This document shows, piece after piece, positions 24,917 to 34,579 of a DNA stretch of 64,000 nt. Made by a program: the position numbers and the translations under genes. The stretch is from Serendipita indica DSM 11827 (taxonomy: Eukaryota; Basidiomycota; Agaricomycetes; Sebacinales; Serendipitaceae), in contig CAJVGD010000017.1 of NCBI GenBank assembly GCA_910890315.1, positions 310,001-374,000 of the forward strand. The letters run 5' to 3'. The notes beneath the pieces are model-generated. The model ran no database searches. It had not been told where the DNA came from and saw only the letters and a list, made by a program, of their open reading frames with translations. The stretch's first letter is position 1. Each line of letters opens with the position of its first letter.

Positions 24917-25703
24917 ATGTCGAGCTCATTCCTGCTGCGGACAGGAGCGCGCTCCTCGGCATGTCGAATGAGTGTTCAATCCACTCGAATTACCAGAAAC
25001 CCGTCGCTGGCCGCTCAGACGACGCTTGGTCGAAGAATGCAGGCTTCCGACACCAAGACACCTCGCGGTGTGCCCGAGTCTCCCAAGACAACTGGGACAG
25101 CAGAATCAGTGGCCACAATCGAACTGGGGGCCACGGAAATCTCGGAGCTTTTCCCGCCTGGTTCGCAGCCAGCGGCCTACGAATGTAGCGGTGCTCCAGG
25201 TGCGTAATATTTCGTTTTTGATACCAAAGAACATAGTTTTCCTGTTATTACGTCGTATTTTGTAAGTTTGGATGGCGTAGCTGATGTACATCCTCTTGTG
25301 TTCCAGTGCAACTTCTTCACCGTGCCGTCAAGATCTACCAGCCAACACGGAATACCATGCAATCTGGTGGTGCAAAGGGAGAAAAATGGAGGATTGATTG
25401 GGATACGCTTCCCGGTGCTGGACGATGGGAGAATCCTCTGATGGGTTGGGCGAGCAGCGCGGATTATATGCAAGGCACAAGGATGTCATTCGACTCTGCG
25501 GAAGATGCCATCAAATTTGCCGAGAAACAAGGATGGGATTACTATGTCCAACCGCCGACAGTCAAGGTGAGCGGTCCTTTCGACTTTGCATCACTAGAAT
25601 TCACTACTGATTGTCCACGTGTTTATAGAGAATACCTCCGAAGAACTATGCGGAGAATTATGTCTATAAGCCCAACAAGCTTAGAATCGCCAGGACCAAA
25701 TAG
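24917..25703 (+). CDS. NDUFS4: NDUFS4, complex I 18/21-kDa accessory subunit
   Basis: Accessory subunit of mitochondrial NADH:ubiquinone oxidoreductase that stabilises the N module. The N-terminus (MSSSFLLRTGARSSACRMSV) is basic and hydroxylated like a mitochondrial presequence. After an intron of about 110 nt comes VKIYQPTRNTMQSGGAKGEK, then WRIDWDTLPGAGRWENPLMG, DAIKFAEKQGWDYYVQPP and a last exon RIPPKNYAENYVYKPNKLRI ending ARTK. All are family hallmarks. The last intron and exon lie inside the left copy of the 2.38-kb tandem duplication. This copy is the complete gene; the second copy of the last exon at 27926-28083 is detached. Confidence 0.93.
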
Positions 25704-26028
25704 TCTCTGGGAATATAGACTGGTATCTTCTATGCGTATATCCGTGAACACCAATAGGCTCTACTGGCATAGGGAACAACTGATCCGTGCATTCTACCGC
25801 CAAGATTGGTAAAGGCCTCCAACGCTAAACCCCTTACTAGTGGAGACGGCCTCTCTTCATGAATTTCCGGCACCATTTCCTATTGATTGCTGACTCAATA
25901 GACTAGGGAAAGTCTACACGCGGACTCCGCTTGTCGTCAAGCTGCCGTTGATGGTCTCTGCTCCGAGAAAATAGCTGGATGGCGTCTGCGAGATCTAGGA
26001 ATGCATTCCTGCCAGTCTGGCTCGTCAA

Positions 26029-26035
26029 TATAAAA
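26029..26035 (+). promoter_or_regulatory. TATA box of metalloprotease copy 1
   Basis: TATAAAA lies 52 bp upstream of the ATG at 26081. The same motif recurs at 28409-28415 in the second unit. Confidence 0.45.
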
Positions 26036-26080
26036 GGACGATACCATGAATTCTCTCAGACTCGGCATCTTTCCATTATC

Positions 26081-27450
26081 ATGCATTCGAGCATCCTTGT
26101 CTCTTTGCTCACATCCTCCCTTGTTCTTGGTGCGGGTGAACGCGCCAGGATGAAGCATGGAGGACGCCGCCCTCGAACATCTCTCAAGCTCTCAACGAGG
26201 TGTGGGCCCATGAGATTAGCACGTATAGCAATCCCCTTGGCTTCAAGAACTACGGATATGATCAGGCATGTCCTGCTTGCTCAGGATGTATGCCGGCTCA
26301 CTCTTTTCACAGCTCATCGATGCCAAAGGGTATAAGATCCGATAATCAGAATGTCGTCCTGGTTGCTTACAAGCGTTTGCAGCAAGATCCAGGTTTGCAT
26401 GAGGTGGGAAACCACTTCGACTAGTATTACTGCGGCTCAGAGAACGGCCGTCGAAGAGGCTGTAGGCAAAATGTACAACAAATGGATAGCCTGGCTCGCG
26501 GGGTGGGACGATTCTTCCGTACAGCTCCGTTCCGTCACAGTAGTTGGATGGGTAACGAGCAATACTGCACTTCTTCAAGGTTCTACATCTGGTGTCGACG
26601 TATATAATACTGTGGACGAAGGCGGAATACCACAGTGTGACCCTCGTTGTGGAAGGTTCTTCCATCAGGATCACAATTAGTACGTATGAAGCTCATGCAT
26701 GACTCCTCTCATCTTGCACAGCTCTTCTTGTCCTGGTGGATCCGCTCGACACTACGACTGGTCGCTCTGGCTTACTCAAGGAATGAGTGGAGGGGCGGGC
26801 GGTGACTGGGGTATGTCCGCAGTAGATTTCGACAATCAAGATACTAATATGCGACAGGTATGCGCATTGGGCTCGAATATATGATGCAAAACTTGAACTC
26901 GGAAAACATACACATTTTACTTCACGAAATGGGTCATCACTTTGCCCTGGATGACTTCTATGACTGGACTCCAACGGGAATGATAAATTTCATCATGTTA
27001 GCTGGCTCTTCTACCGCAATTACGCCGTTCGATGGCTGGATGGCACGTGACTGGTGGAGGCATCTCAAGTCGAGATACAGTAAGTGAAAAACTGTCGCCG
27101 TGAGCATACCCTAAGTACCGTAGATCTTTCAGCTGCAACATCAACAACAAAGGCGTCCTCTACGTCGACTAGTCGGGCGTCCTCTTCGTCTACTCGAAGT
27201 TCGAGCAGCTCAACTCGTGCTTCTAGTACGACATCTGGGGCGTCTAGTGGCCAGACACTCTATGGTGTGTCTGCAATTGTTAATTTGACTAGTTGGCTTA
27301 ACCCCCCTAGGTCAGTGCGGCGGTCAAGGATGGACTGGTCCAACAACGTGCGCTCAGGGTACCTGCAAATACTCGAATGGTAAGTAGGCGTCCTTTCAGC
27401 AAGGCGTTTCCAAACTATTACTAGCATGGTATTCGCAATGCCTCAACTAA
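26081..27450 (+). pseudogene. CBM1-tailed HExxH metalloprotease, copy 1 (frameshifted)
   Basis: This is the left copy of the protease gene at 28461-29834. Introns, the [15 protein letters not shown] zinc motif and the CBM1 are all kept. Just after the signal peptide, however, four bases present in the right copy are missing (26131-26145). The frame therefore leaves LVLGAG and runs into an unrelated reading. As given the gene should not make the protease. A second pair of compensating single-base changes near 26510-26535 alters a few residues (GWDDSSVQLRS instead of [11 protein letters not shown]). If the base calls are wrong or the copies are alleles, the gene may be intact. Confidence 0.75.
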
Positions 27451-27554
27451 ACAAATGTGATTTTGATCAGACTGTCTCTTGTATTCATTGTCCACTTATG
27501 CGTCGAATGCATCGTCGTTTGCCACTGTAACTTCTTGACCCCTTCCCCTTCAAT

Positions 27555-27925
27555 ATGGCCGCTCGTCAACGCGCAATGGAGCTCATGGAGCGAAAGGAGG
27601 CCATAGAAACGCAACTATCAGAGCAGTTTACAATTCTTTCGGCCAACCAATCCACGATGAATACGCCACTTGTCGACCCAGAAGGCTTCCCCCGTTCAGA
27701 TATTGATGTCTGGGCAGTCAGACATGCAAGAGTGCGAATAATCGAGTTGAAGAATGACTTGAATGGCATTGTGGACGCGATTGCCGTCGCTTTGGCGTCC
27801 ATGAGCAAGGATGACGCGGCGTCTAGCTCGAACGCAGAGGCTTCTGCACCATTGACGAATGGAATATTGCACCCGGATGATACCAATACGCTGAGGGCTT
27901 TGCAAGAGGACGGAGTCGCACAAAT
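27555..27925 (+). pseudogene. Truncated 5' copy of NAS2
   Basis: This copy repeats the first exon of NAS2 (MAARQRAMELMERKEAIETQ through NGILHPDDTNTL) with a few small deletions at its end. It stops at the duplication breakpoint just before the PDZ segment. The open frame then runs into the copied NDUFS4 intron and ends at 28049, giving a 164-codon chimera. The PDZ domain is missing, so it cannot replace the complete gene at 29939. Confidence 0.8.
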
Positions 27926-28083
27926 TGTCCAACCGCCGACAGTCAAGGTGAGCGGTCCTTTCGACTTTGCATCACTAGAATTCACTACTGATTGTCCACG
28001 TGTTTATAGAGAATACCTCCGAAGAACTATGAGAGAATTATGTCTATAAGCCCAACAAGCTTAGAATCGCCAGGACCAAATAG
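27926..28083 (+). pseudogene. Detached last exon of NDUFS4
   Basis: This is a copy of the end of exon 2, the last intron and the last exon of NDUFS4 (compare 25545-25703). It has no upstream NDUFS4 exons and one base is missing within the PPKNYAEN codons, so it is a non-functional duplication remnant. It marks the left edge of the second unit. Confidence 0.85.
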
Positions 28084-28460
28084 TCTCTGGGAATATAGAC
28101 TGGCATCTTCTATGCGTATATCCGTGAACACCAATAGGCTCTACTGGCATAGGGAACAACTGATCCGTGCATTCTACCGCCAAGATTGGTAAAGGCCTCC
28201 AACGCTAAACCCCTTACTAGTGGAGACGGCCTCTCTTCATGAATTTCCGGCACCATTTCCTATTGATTGCTGACTCAATAGACTAGGGAAAGTCTACACG
28301 CGGACTCCGCTTGTCGTCAAGCTGCCGTTGATGGTCTCTGCTCCGAGAAAATAGCTGGATGGCGTCTGCGAGATCTAGGAATGCATTCCTGCCAGTCTGG
28401 CTCGTCAATATAAAAGGACGATACCATGAATTCTCTCAGACTCGGCATCTTTCCATTATC

Positions 28461-29834
28461 ATGCATTCGAGCATCCTTGTCTCTTTGCTCACATCCTCCC
28501 TTGTTCTTGGTGCGGGGTTGAACACGCGCCAGGATGAAGCATGGAGGACGCCGCCCTCGAACATCTCTCAAGCTCTCAACGAGGTGTGGGCCCATGAGAT
28601 TAGCACGTATAGCAATCCCCTTGGCTTCAAGAACTACGGATATGATCAGGCATGTCCTACTTGCTCAGGATGTATGCCGGCTCACTCTTTTCACAGCTCA
28701 TCGATGCCAAAGGGTATAAGATCCGATAATCAGAATGTCGTCCTGGTTGCTTACAAGCGTTTGCAGCAAGATCCAGGTTTGCATGAGGTGGGAAACCACT
28801 TCGACTAGTATTACTGCGGCTCAGAGAACGGCCGTCGAAGAGGCTGTAGGCAAAATGTACAACAAATGGATAGCCTGGCTCGCGGGGTGGGACGACTTTC
28901 CGTACAGCTCCGTTCCCGTCACAGTAGTTGGATGGGCAACGAGCAATACTGCACTTCTTCAAGGTTCTACATCTGGTGTCGACGTATATAATACTGTGGA
29001 CGAAGGCGGAATACCACAGTGTGACCCTCGTTGTGGAAGGTTCTTCCATCAGGATCACAATTAGTACGTATGAAGCTCATGCATGACTCCTCTCATCTTG
29101 CACAGCTCTTCTTGTCCTGGTGGATCCGCTCGACACTACGACTGGTCGCTCTGGCTTACTCAAGGAATGAGTGGAGGGGCGGGCGGTGACTGGGGTATGT
29201 CCGCAGTAGATTTCGACAATCAAGATACTAATATGCGACAGTTATGCGCATTAGGCTCGAATATATGATGCAAAACTTGAACTCGGAAAACATACACATT
29301 TTACTTCACGAAATGGGTCATCACTTTGCCCTGGATGACTTCTATGACTGGACTCCAACGGGAATGACAAATTTCATCATGTTAGCTGGCTCTTCTACCG
29401 CAATTACGCCGTTCGATGGCTGGATGGCACGTGACTGGTGGAGGCATCTCAAGTCGAGATACAGTAAGTGAAAAACTGTCGCCGTGAGCATACCCTAAGT
29501 ACCGTAGATCTTTCAGCTGCAACATCAACAACAAAGGCGTCCTCTACGTCGACTAGTCGGGCGTCCTCTTCGTCTACTCGAAGTTCGAGCAGCTCAACTC
29601 GTGCTTCTAGTACGACATCTGGGGCGTCTAGTGGCCAGACACTCTATGGTGTGTCTGCAATTGTTAATTTGACTAGTTGGCTTAACCCCCCTAGGTCAGT
29701 GCGGCGGTCAAGGATGGACTGGTCCAACAACGTGCGCTCAGGGTACCTGCAAATACTCGAATGGTAAGTAGGCGTCCTTTCAGCAAGGCGTTTCTAAACT
29801 ATTACTAGCATGGTATTCGCAATGCCTCAACTAA
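28461..29834 (+). CDS. Secreted HExxH metalloprotease with CBM1, copy 2 (intact)
   Basis: A putative zinc endopeptidase tethered to cellulose. Signal peptide [19 protein letters not shown]. Then NYGYDQ joins over a GC-AG intron (28650-28696) to LIDAKG and, over a GT-AG intron, to [17 protein letters not shown]. Further blocks are [45 protein letters not shown] and [18 protein letters not shown], followed by FYDWTPTG. The last holds the HExxH zinc motif with nearby acidic residues. A Ser/Thr/Arg linker leads to CBM1 ([25 protein letters not shown]). I know similar unnamed secreted proteins from fungi and bacteria but cannot assign a MEROPS family. A TATA box stands 52 bp upstream. No frame break was seen here, unlike copy 1. 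Confidence 0.8.
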
Positions 29835-29938
29835 ACAAATGTGATTTTGATCAGACTGTCTCTTGTATTCATTGTCCACTTATGCGTCGAATGCATCGTC
29901 GTTTGCCACTGTAACTTCTTGACCCCTTCCCCTTCAAT

Positions 29939-30720
29939 ATGGCCGCTCGTCAACGCGCAATGGAGCTCATGGAGCGAAAGGAGGCCATAGAAACGCAACT
30001 ATCAGAGCAGTTTACAATTCTTTCGGCCAACCAATCCACGATGAATACGCCACTTGTCGACCCAGAAGGCTTCCCCCGTTCAGATATTGATGTCTGGGCA
30101 GTCAGACATGCAAGAGTGCGAATAATCGAGTTGAAGAATGACTTGAATGGCATTGTGGACGCGATTGCCGTCGCTTTGGCGTCCATGAGCAAGGATGACG
30201 CGGCGTCTAGCTCGAACGCAGAGGCTTCTGCACCATTGACGAATGGAATATTGCACCCGGATGATACCAATACGCTGAGGGCTTTTGCAAGAGTGGACGG
30301 AGTCGCACCAAATTCTCCTGCTGCAACTGCGGTGAGCACCAGTGGCTCCAACCCGTAAGGCGATAGGATGGCAATCTGAAATATCCATGAAAGGGACTTA
30401 GAAGAGAGGATGAACTCGTACAGTTTGGTCGTCTGACAGCGGAAGATTTCAGGCAAGCACCACGGTCACTCCAGCCGCTTGCTACACTCGTCGCCGAGTA
30501 TGAGAATGTAAGCATTCCTTGTCATGGTGGAATGATTACCGACTAGTCTTGGTCAGCGAGCTCTTGAAGTTGTCATCCGCAGAGAAGGTTCCGTTCTGAC
30601 CTTGAACTTTACCCCTCGAGCTGGCTGGGGAGGTCGAGGCTTACTTGGGTGAGTGTATTTAAGCAGGGTCTAGACGCGGCGAATTGATTAGCCTATAGTT
30701 GTCACATCGTACCTGTATGA
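29939..30720 (+). CDS. NAS2: NAS2/PSMD9, proteasome base assembly chaperone
   Basis: Chaperone that binds the Rpt5 ATPase during assembly of the 26S proteasome base. The first exon gives a helical N-terminus (MAARQRAMELMERKEAIETQ, HARVRIIELKNDLNGIVDAI). The PDZ part begins FARVDGVAPNSPAATA and continues over three short introns: DELVQFGRLTAEDF, LATLVAEYEN, ALEVVIRREGSVLTLNF, TPRAGWGGRGLLGCHIVPV. The GWGGRGLLGCHI ending is the family signature. The length of about 210 residues is normal. Most of its first exon is repeated at 27555-27925 by the tandem duplication. Confidence 0.92.
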
Positions 30721-31364
30721 CCGTGTGTGTTAGTTGTACTCCTGGCAACAACGTATCTTCAATGAGATTTACCGATCAGGGCTATTTCACTTGTCCCAAT
30801 TTCTGCCGGACTCGGGTGGTGTTGTGTATGGTTGCCCACCGACTACTTCTTCGAACCAATACCGCATTCTTGCACCGCGTCAAAATGGCCATTTTCGCTT
30901 CTCTTAGTCGATCAGGTTCGCATAATCATATGCATATACTCTCATCAAGTAACGACCTAAAGGCTCCTTCAGTTTAGTGATACCTACATTGTGGCCAGCT
31001 GATTGAGGACGATGAGAAACAATCTGTGATGCGATCCGAGAGAAGAGTGCTGATGTCTCGGCATCATATGGAATCTGACCACGGGGCAGCGTTCCCAGCT
31101 GGCCGCCTCTAATTCGGATGTGACACCTACAAAGTTTCCTGACACCCTACGTTCCCACATCTTGAATTCTCGTTGACGGGCGTTGATGATCTCTATTGTC
31201 AGCTCGGCGACTTACAGCCCGAAGCAGCGCTACGGCTGCTCGTACGGATTCTTCAAAGTATCTTGGGTCGGCCATAAAAGACCAGCTGTGAGTGGCTCTC
31301 ACGCTTCATCCCTTCCTCCCACCCCTCTTTTGCAGAGCCCCCGTGCTCTAGTCATTCGTTTGCC
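30721..31364. other. Intergenic, promoter of GH17-like gene 1
   Basis: No gene is supported. A TATA-like CATAAAAG near 31273 lies about 90 bp before the ATG of the next gene. The rest is unremarkable. Confidence 0.5.
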
Positions 31365-32606
31365 ATGCAGGCTATCGTCACTCTTTTACTCGTCACTCTT
31401 TACTCCTTTCACTCACTTACTCAAGTATCTGCTGCACCTATCGAAACGGACATAACAGTGAGGGCCAATAATGCGTGGGTCTCTCGTTTTCTCGGCACGA
31501 CGAGATCTTGATCAACCGCAGATGTTTCCCATCACTCGCGTTTCAGCCTCTTAACCCGCGGAATGGGCCACCTTCTACGCCTCTTTCTCAGTGGTGGTGT
31601 GACGATGCCACAGAGAACGGATTCCTTGGCTTTACATATGCGGGCTGGGATTGCCCATCCCTCAGCAAGCTCAAATCAGACTTAGGAAGGATGAGAAGCC
31701 AATTCAAGGCGCGCTATGTGAGAATGTATGGGTCTTGCGACGATGATGGGACCTACCTCAATAACCTTGTAACGGCGGCCTACTCTGTTGGGATGGGCAT
31801 TCACGCTACAATATGGTTTGGTTTTGATGGAGATGATTCTTGGATGGGCAGGCGTGACCAACTGGTCAATGTCATCCGAACAAACCGTTTGGCAAAGTAT
31901 GTGATACGCACGGTTGACGTAGGGTCAGAGCCATTATTTGACTGGGTAAGAGTGAAAAAATTGATACCTCATTGGATCTAACACCCTCCAGGTTCTTTCT
32001 CCTCAAGATTTGGCCAACCAAATTTAGTAAGTTCTGATTTCGGCCAAAGAGCGTTGTTTAACAAAGACTTAGCTACGTCAAGAGCCTTATAGGATCATAT
32101 GGAATCAAGGTCTCCATCTCTGAGATGAAGTATGGGTACGAAGTTCAAGGCAATGCACAAATGGTGCTCGACGCTGAAGACGTTGTTCATGCTCGTACGT
32201 TGAGAAATATGTGGATATATAAATCTTACAAGTTTTAGATGAACTTCCTTTCTTCGACTGGGATGCGACCACCGGCGATCAAGCAATGCCCTCGCTCTTG
32301 GATTCAACCAATTGGTTTGTCCAGCAAACGTACTGGAACAAGAAAATTATCTACAGTCAAACCGGATGGCCAACAAACGCGAACGTATGGCAGCCAAACT
32401 CCCCGAATGCGGTGGCCTCTGTCGCATCTGCGGAGGCATACTATCACCTCTTAGACAATGCTTGTGCACAGCTCAAAGGAATCACTCCTCGTGGCGGCGT
32501 CGGATGGTTCTGGCACATTTGGAGTGATGAAATGCTGGATGGCTGGGGGTTGATTGACTGGAACGGGAATCCGAAGTGGAATTTTGCTCCAAAGACGTCT
32601 TGTTGA
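31365..32606 (+). CDS. GH17-like glucanase, paralogue 1
   Basis: A secreted protein of the GH17-type TIM-barrel group, probably acting on beta-1,3-glucan. The signal peptide starts MQAIVTLLLVTLYSFHSLTQ. Matching blocks are ENGFLGFTYA, RMRSQFKARYVRMYGSCDDD, GIHATIWFGFDGDDSW, IRTVDVGSEPLFDWV (predicted acid glutamate in GSEP), KVSISEMKYGYEVQG and IIYSQTGWPTNANVW. It ends GVGWFWHIWSDEMLDGWG, then GNPKWNFAPKTSC. At the usual GH17 nucleophile position (ETGWP) it has glutamine (SQTGWP). About six short introns. It is the first of three related genes on the same strand within 7 kb. Confidence 0.82.
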
Positions 32607-33010
32607 GCCCCCTTTTGACCACAATCGCTACATGGACACTTGTTTTTAGCGGACAATTACAGATGTTTATTGCAAGTTTGTTTGGTACGACGACTGTCTC
32701 TTGAACTCTTCCATCTCCGCGGTATATTTATCTCCAAGGGGCGAGTTTAGATCCAATTTAATTTCATTGAACTTCCCACGCTGCAAAGAGCCGTAACGGT
32801 CTGCAATGGTTGTCAGCTCTCCGAACGGCCGGACAGGTTGCATGGTGTTTACCAACGCCGCTCCTTCCTGCCGACGAACATACCAGCTTCACTACGTTTT
32901 TGCATATAAAACTGGTCGATGGGTTTCCAAATTAACCCCAAACGTCCCTTTCTCCCTGTCTCCTCGTCTGTCTTTTACAGAGCCTGCTGTGCTCTAGTCA
33001 TTCTTTTACG

Positions 33011-34399
33011 ATGCATACCGTTGTCACTCTTTTGCTTGTCGCTCTTTACTCACTCATCCAGGCGAGGGCTGCCCCCCTCGTTTCTGGGGCCATGTCCGGC
33101 AAGGTGGCCGTTGCGAACAACGCGTATGCCTTTCCTGCCCCGCTTTGAACCTTTGACTCACAGCTATTCAGGTGCTTTCCCTCGCAGGGTTTTCAACCGT
33201 TGGATCCTAGCAAAGGCGCACCGTCGACTCCCCTCTCCAATTGGTGGTGCCCGGCAGAAACCGAAAATGGCTTCTTTGGTTTTACTTATGCGTATGTATA
33301 CTCGTCTCTTTCACGACCATTCTCACCATTCTGTAGTGCATGGGACTGCCAGGACCTTAATACCATGAAGGCGGATTTCGGTCGTATGCGTAACCAGTAC
33401 AAGGCTCGATACGTCCGCATGTACGCCTGGTGTGACGATGATGGTACATATCTCAAGAATATGATCTCCGCCGCTTATAGTCAAGGCCTCGGAATTTACG
33501 CCACCATCTGGTTCGGTGAGTATCTTCTTATCGAAAAGGCCCTGTTTCTAATAATCTCAGGTTTCGATGGAGGCAATGCCTGGAAAAAGAGGCGTGATCA
33601 GCTTGTTAACGCTATCAAGACAAACCCATTGGCCCCTTTTGTCATAAGATCTGTCGACGTCGGCTCCGAGCCTCTCTACGACTGGGTATGACTCCGTCCG
33701 CTTGATTGCCAAAACTCACACCCTCCAGGTCCTCACACCCAAAGACCTTACAGCTGAGATAAAGTCAGTGGTGCAAGTTTCTCCCGTTACGTTTTACTGA
33801 CCTCATGCATAGTAATGTCAAGGGTCTCATCAGCTCCTACGGTATCAAAGTCTCAATTTCGGAGATGAAGTACGGCTATTCGGTCCAAGGTGACTCTCAA
33901 ATGGTCCTCGATGCCGAGGACGTAGTTCATACTCGTAGGCCCTCCACCCCTTTGTCATCCCCTCGCTAATCATCTACTACAGATCAACTCCCCTTCTTCG
34001 ACCCGAATGCGACGACCGGCGACAAGGCCCTTGGCTCAATTATCGACTCGACCAAGTGGTTTGTCTCCAAGACGAACAACAACCGCAAGATTGTTTACAC
34101 CCAGACCGGCTGGTATGTATTCACTTTCCCCTGTTTAATCAGTACTGAAAGCTATCCCTAGGCCTACAAACGACAAGGTTTGGAAAGCCAACTCTCCTTC
34201 TGCCAAAGCCTCTGTTGGAGACGCACAAGCCTACTATCAGCTTCTGGACAGGTCGTGCGAGCAACTCAAGAGCATCACTCCTCAAGGGGGAGTTGGATGG
34301 TTTTGGCACATCTGGAAAGACTCTATGCTCGATGGATGGGGGCTTCTCGATTGGAATGGCAACCCAAAGTGGAACTTTGCACCTCGCACTTCCTGCTAG
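33011..34399 (+). CDS. GH17-like glucanase, paralogue 2
   Basis: This is the same family as the gene 400 bp upstream. The signal peptide starts MHTVVTLLLVALYSLIQARA. Blocks are ENGFFGFTYA, RMRNQYKARYVRMYAWCDDD, GIYATIWFGFDGGNAWKKRR, IRSVDVGSEPLYDWV, KVSISEMKYGYSVQGDSQ, IVYTQTGW, split by an intron before the proline, and GVGWFWHIWKDSMLDGWG. Glutamine again replaces the usual nucleophile. A TATAAA at 32905-32910 lies about 105 bp upstream. It has one intron more than paralogue 1 within TGW/PT. A 0.9-kb interspersed repeat begins 180 bp downstream. Confidence 0.82.
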
Positions 34400-34579
34400 T
34401 TCCCCTTCATGTTCTCACGAACGCTCACGTTCCTTGATACCACGCTCCTTAGTTGAACATTATATACGAGGCTAATTGACCCTTTGTCTATAAGCAGATA
34501 CGAGAACTTTACCGAGAACTAAATTAAGATATGAAACGTCGACTCGAGAACACGCTCTCTTGAATTTATAGTATGTATT

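Larger units (their letters stand above)
25545..27925 (+). repeat. Tandem duplication, left unit (about 2.38 kb)
   Basis: This segment is nearly identical to 27926-30308. It runs from the end of NDUFS4 exon 2 through a metalloprotease gene into the 5' half of NAS2. Only about ten differences are seen by eye. They include a 4-base deletion at 26131-26145, a compensating pair of single-base indels near 26505-26535, and several small deletions just before the junction near 27900-27925. Spacing to the partner is 2380-2384 bases along the unit. Either a very recent direct duplication or a haplotype assembly artefact would give this picture. Confidence 0.9.
27926..30308 (+). repeat. Tandem duplication, right unit (about 2.38 kb)
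   Basis: This is the partner of 25545-27925 in direct orientation with no spacer. The similarity to the left unit ends inside NAS2 near AAATTCTCC. There the left unit jumps to AAATTGTCC and the NDUFS4 sequence. Only a few bases (TCC and neighbours) are shared at the breakpoint, as in microhomology-mediated duplication. Confidence 0.9.

Noticed and set aside
25545-30308. Duplicated block as a mobile element
   Set aside because: It has no terminal inverted repeats, target-site duplications or transposase; its ends fall inside host genes in a way only a tandem duplication explains.
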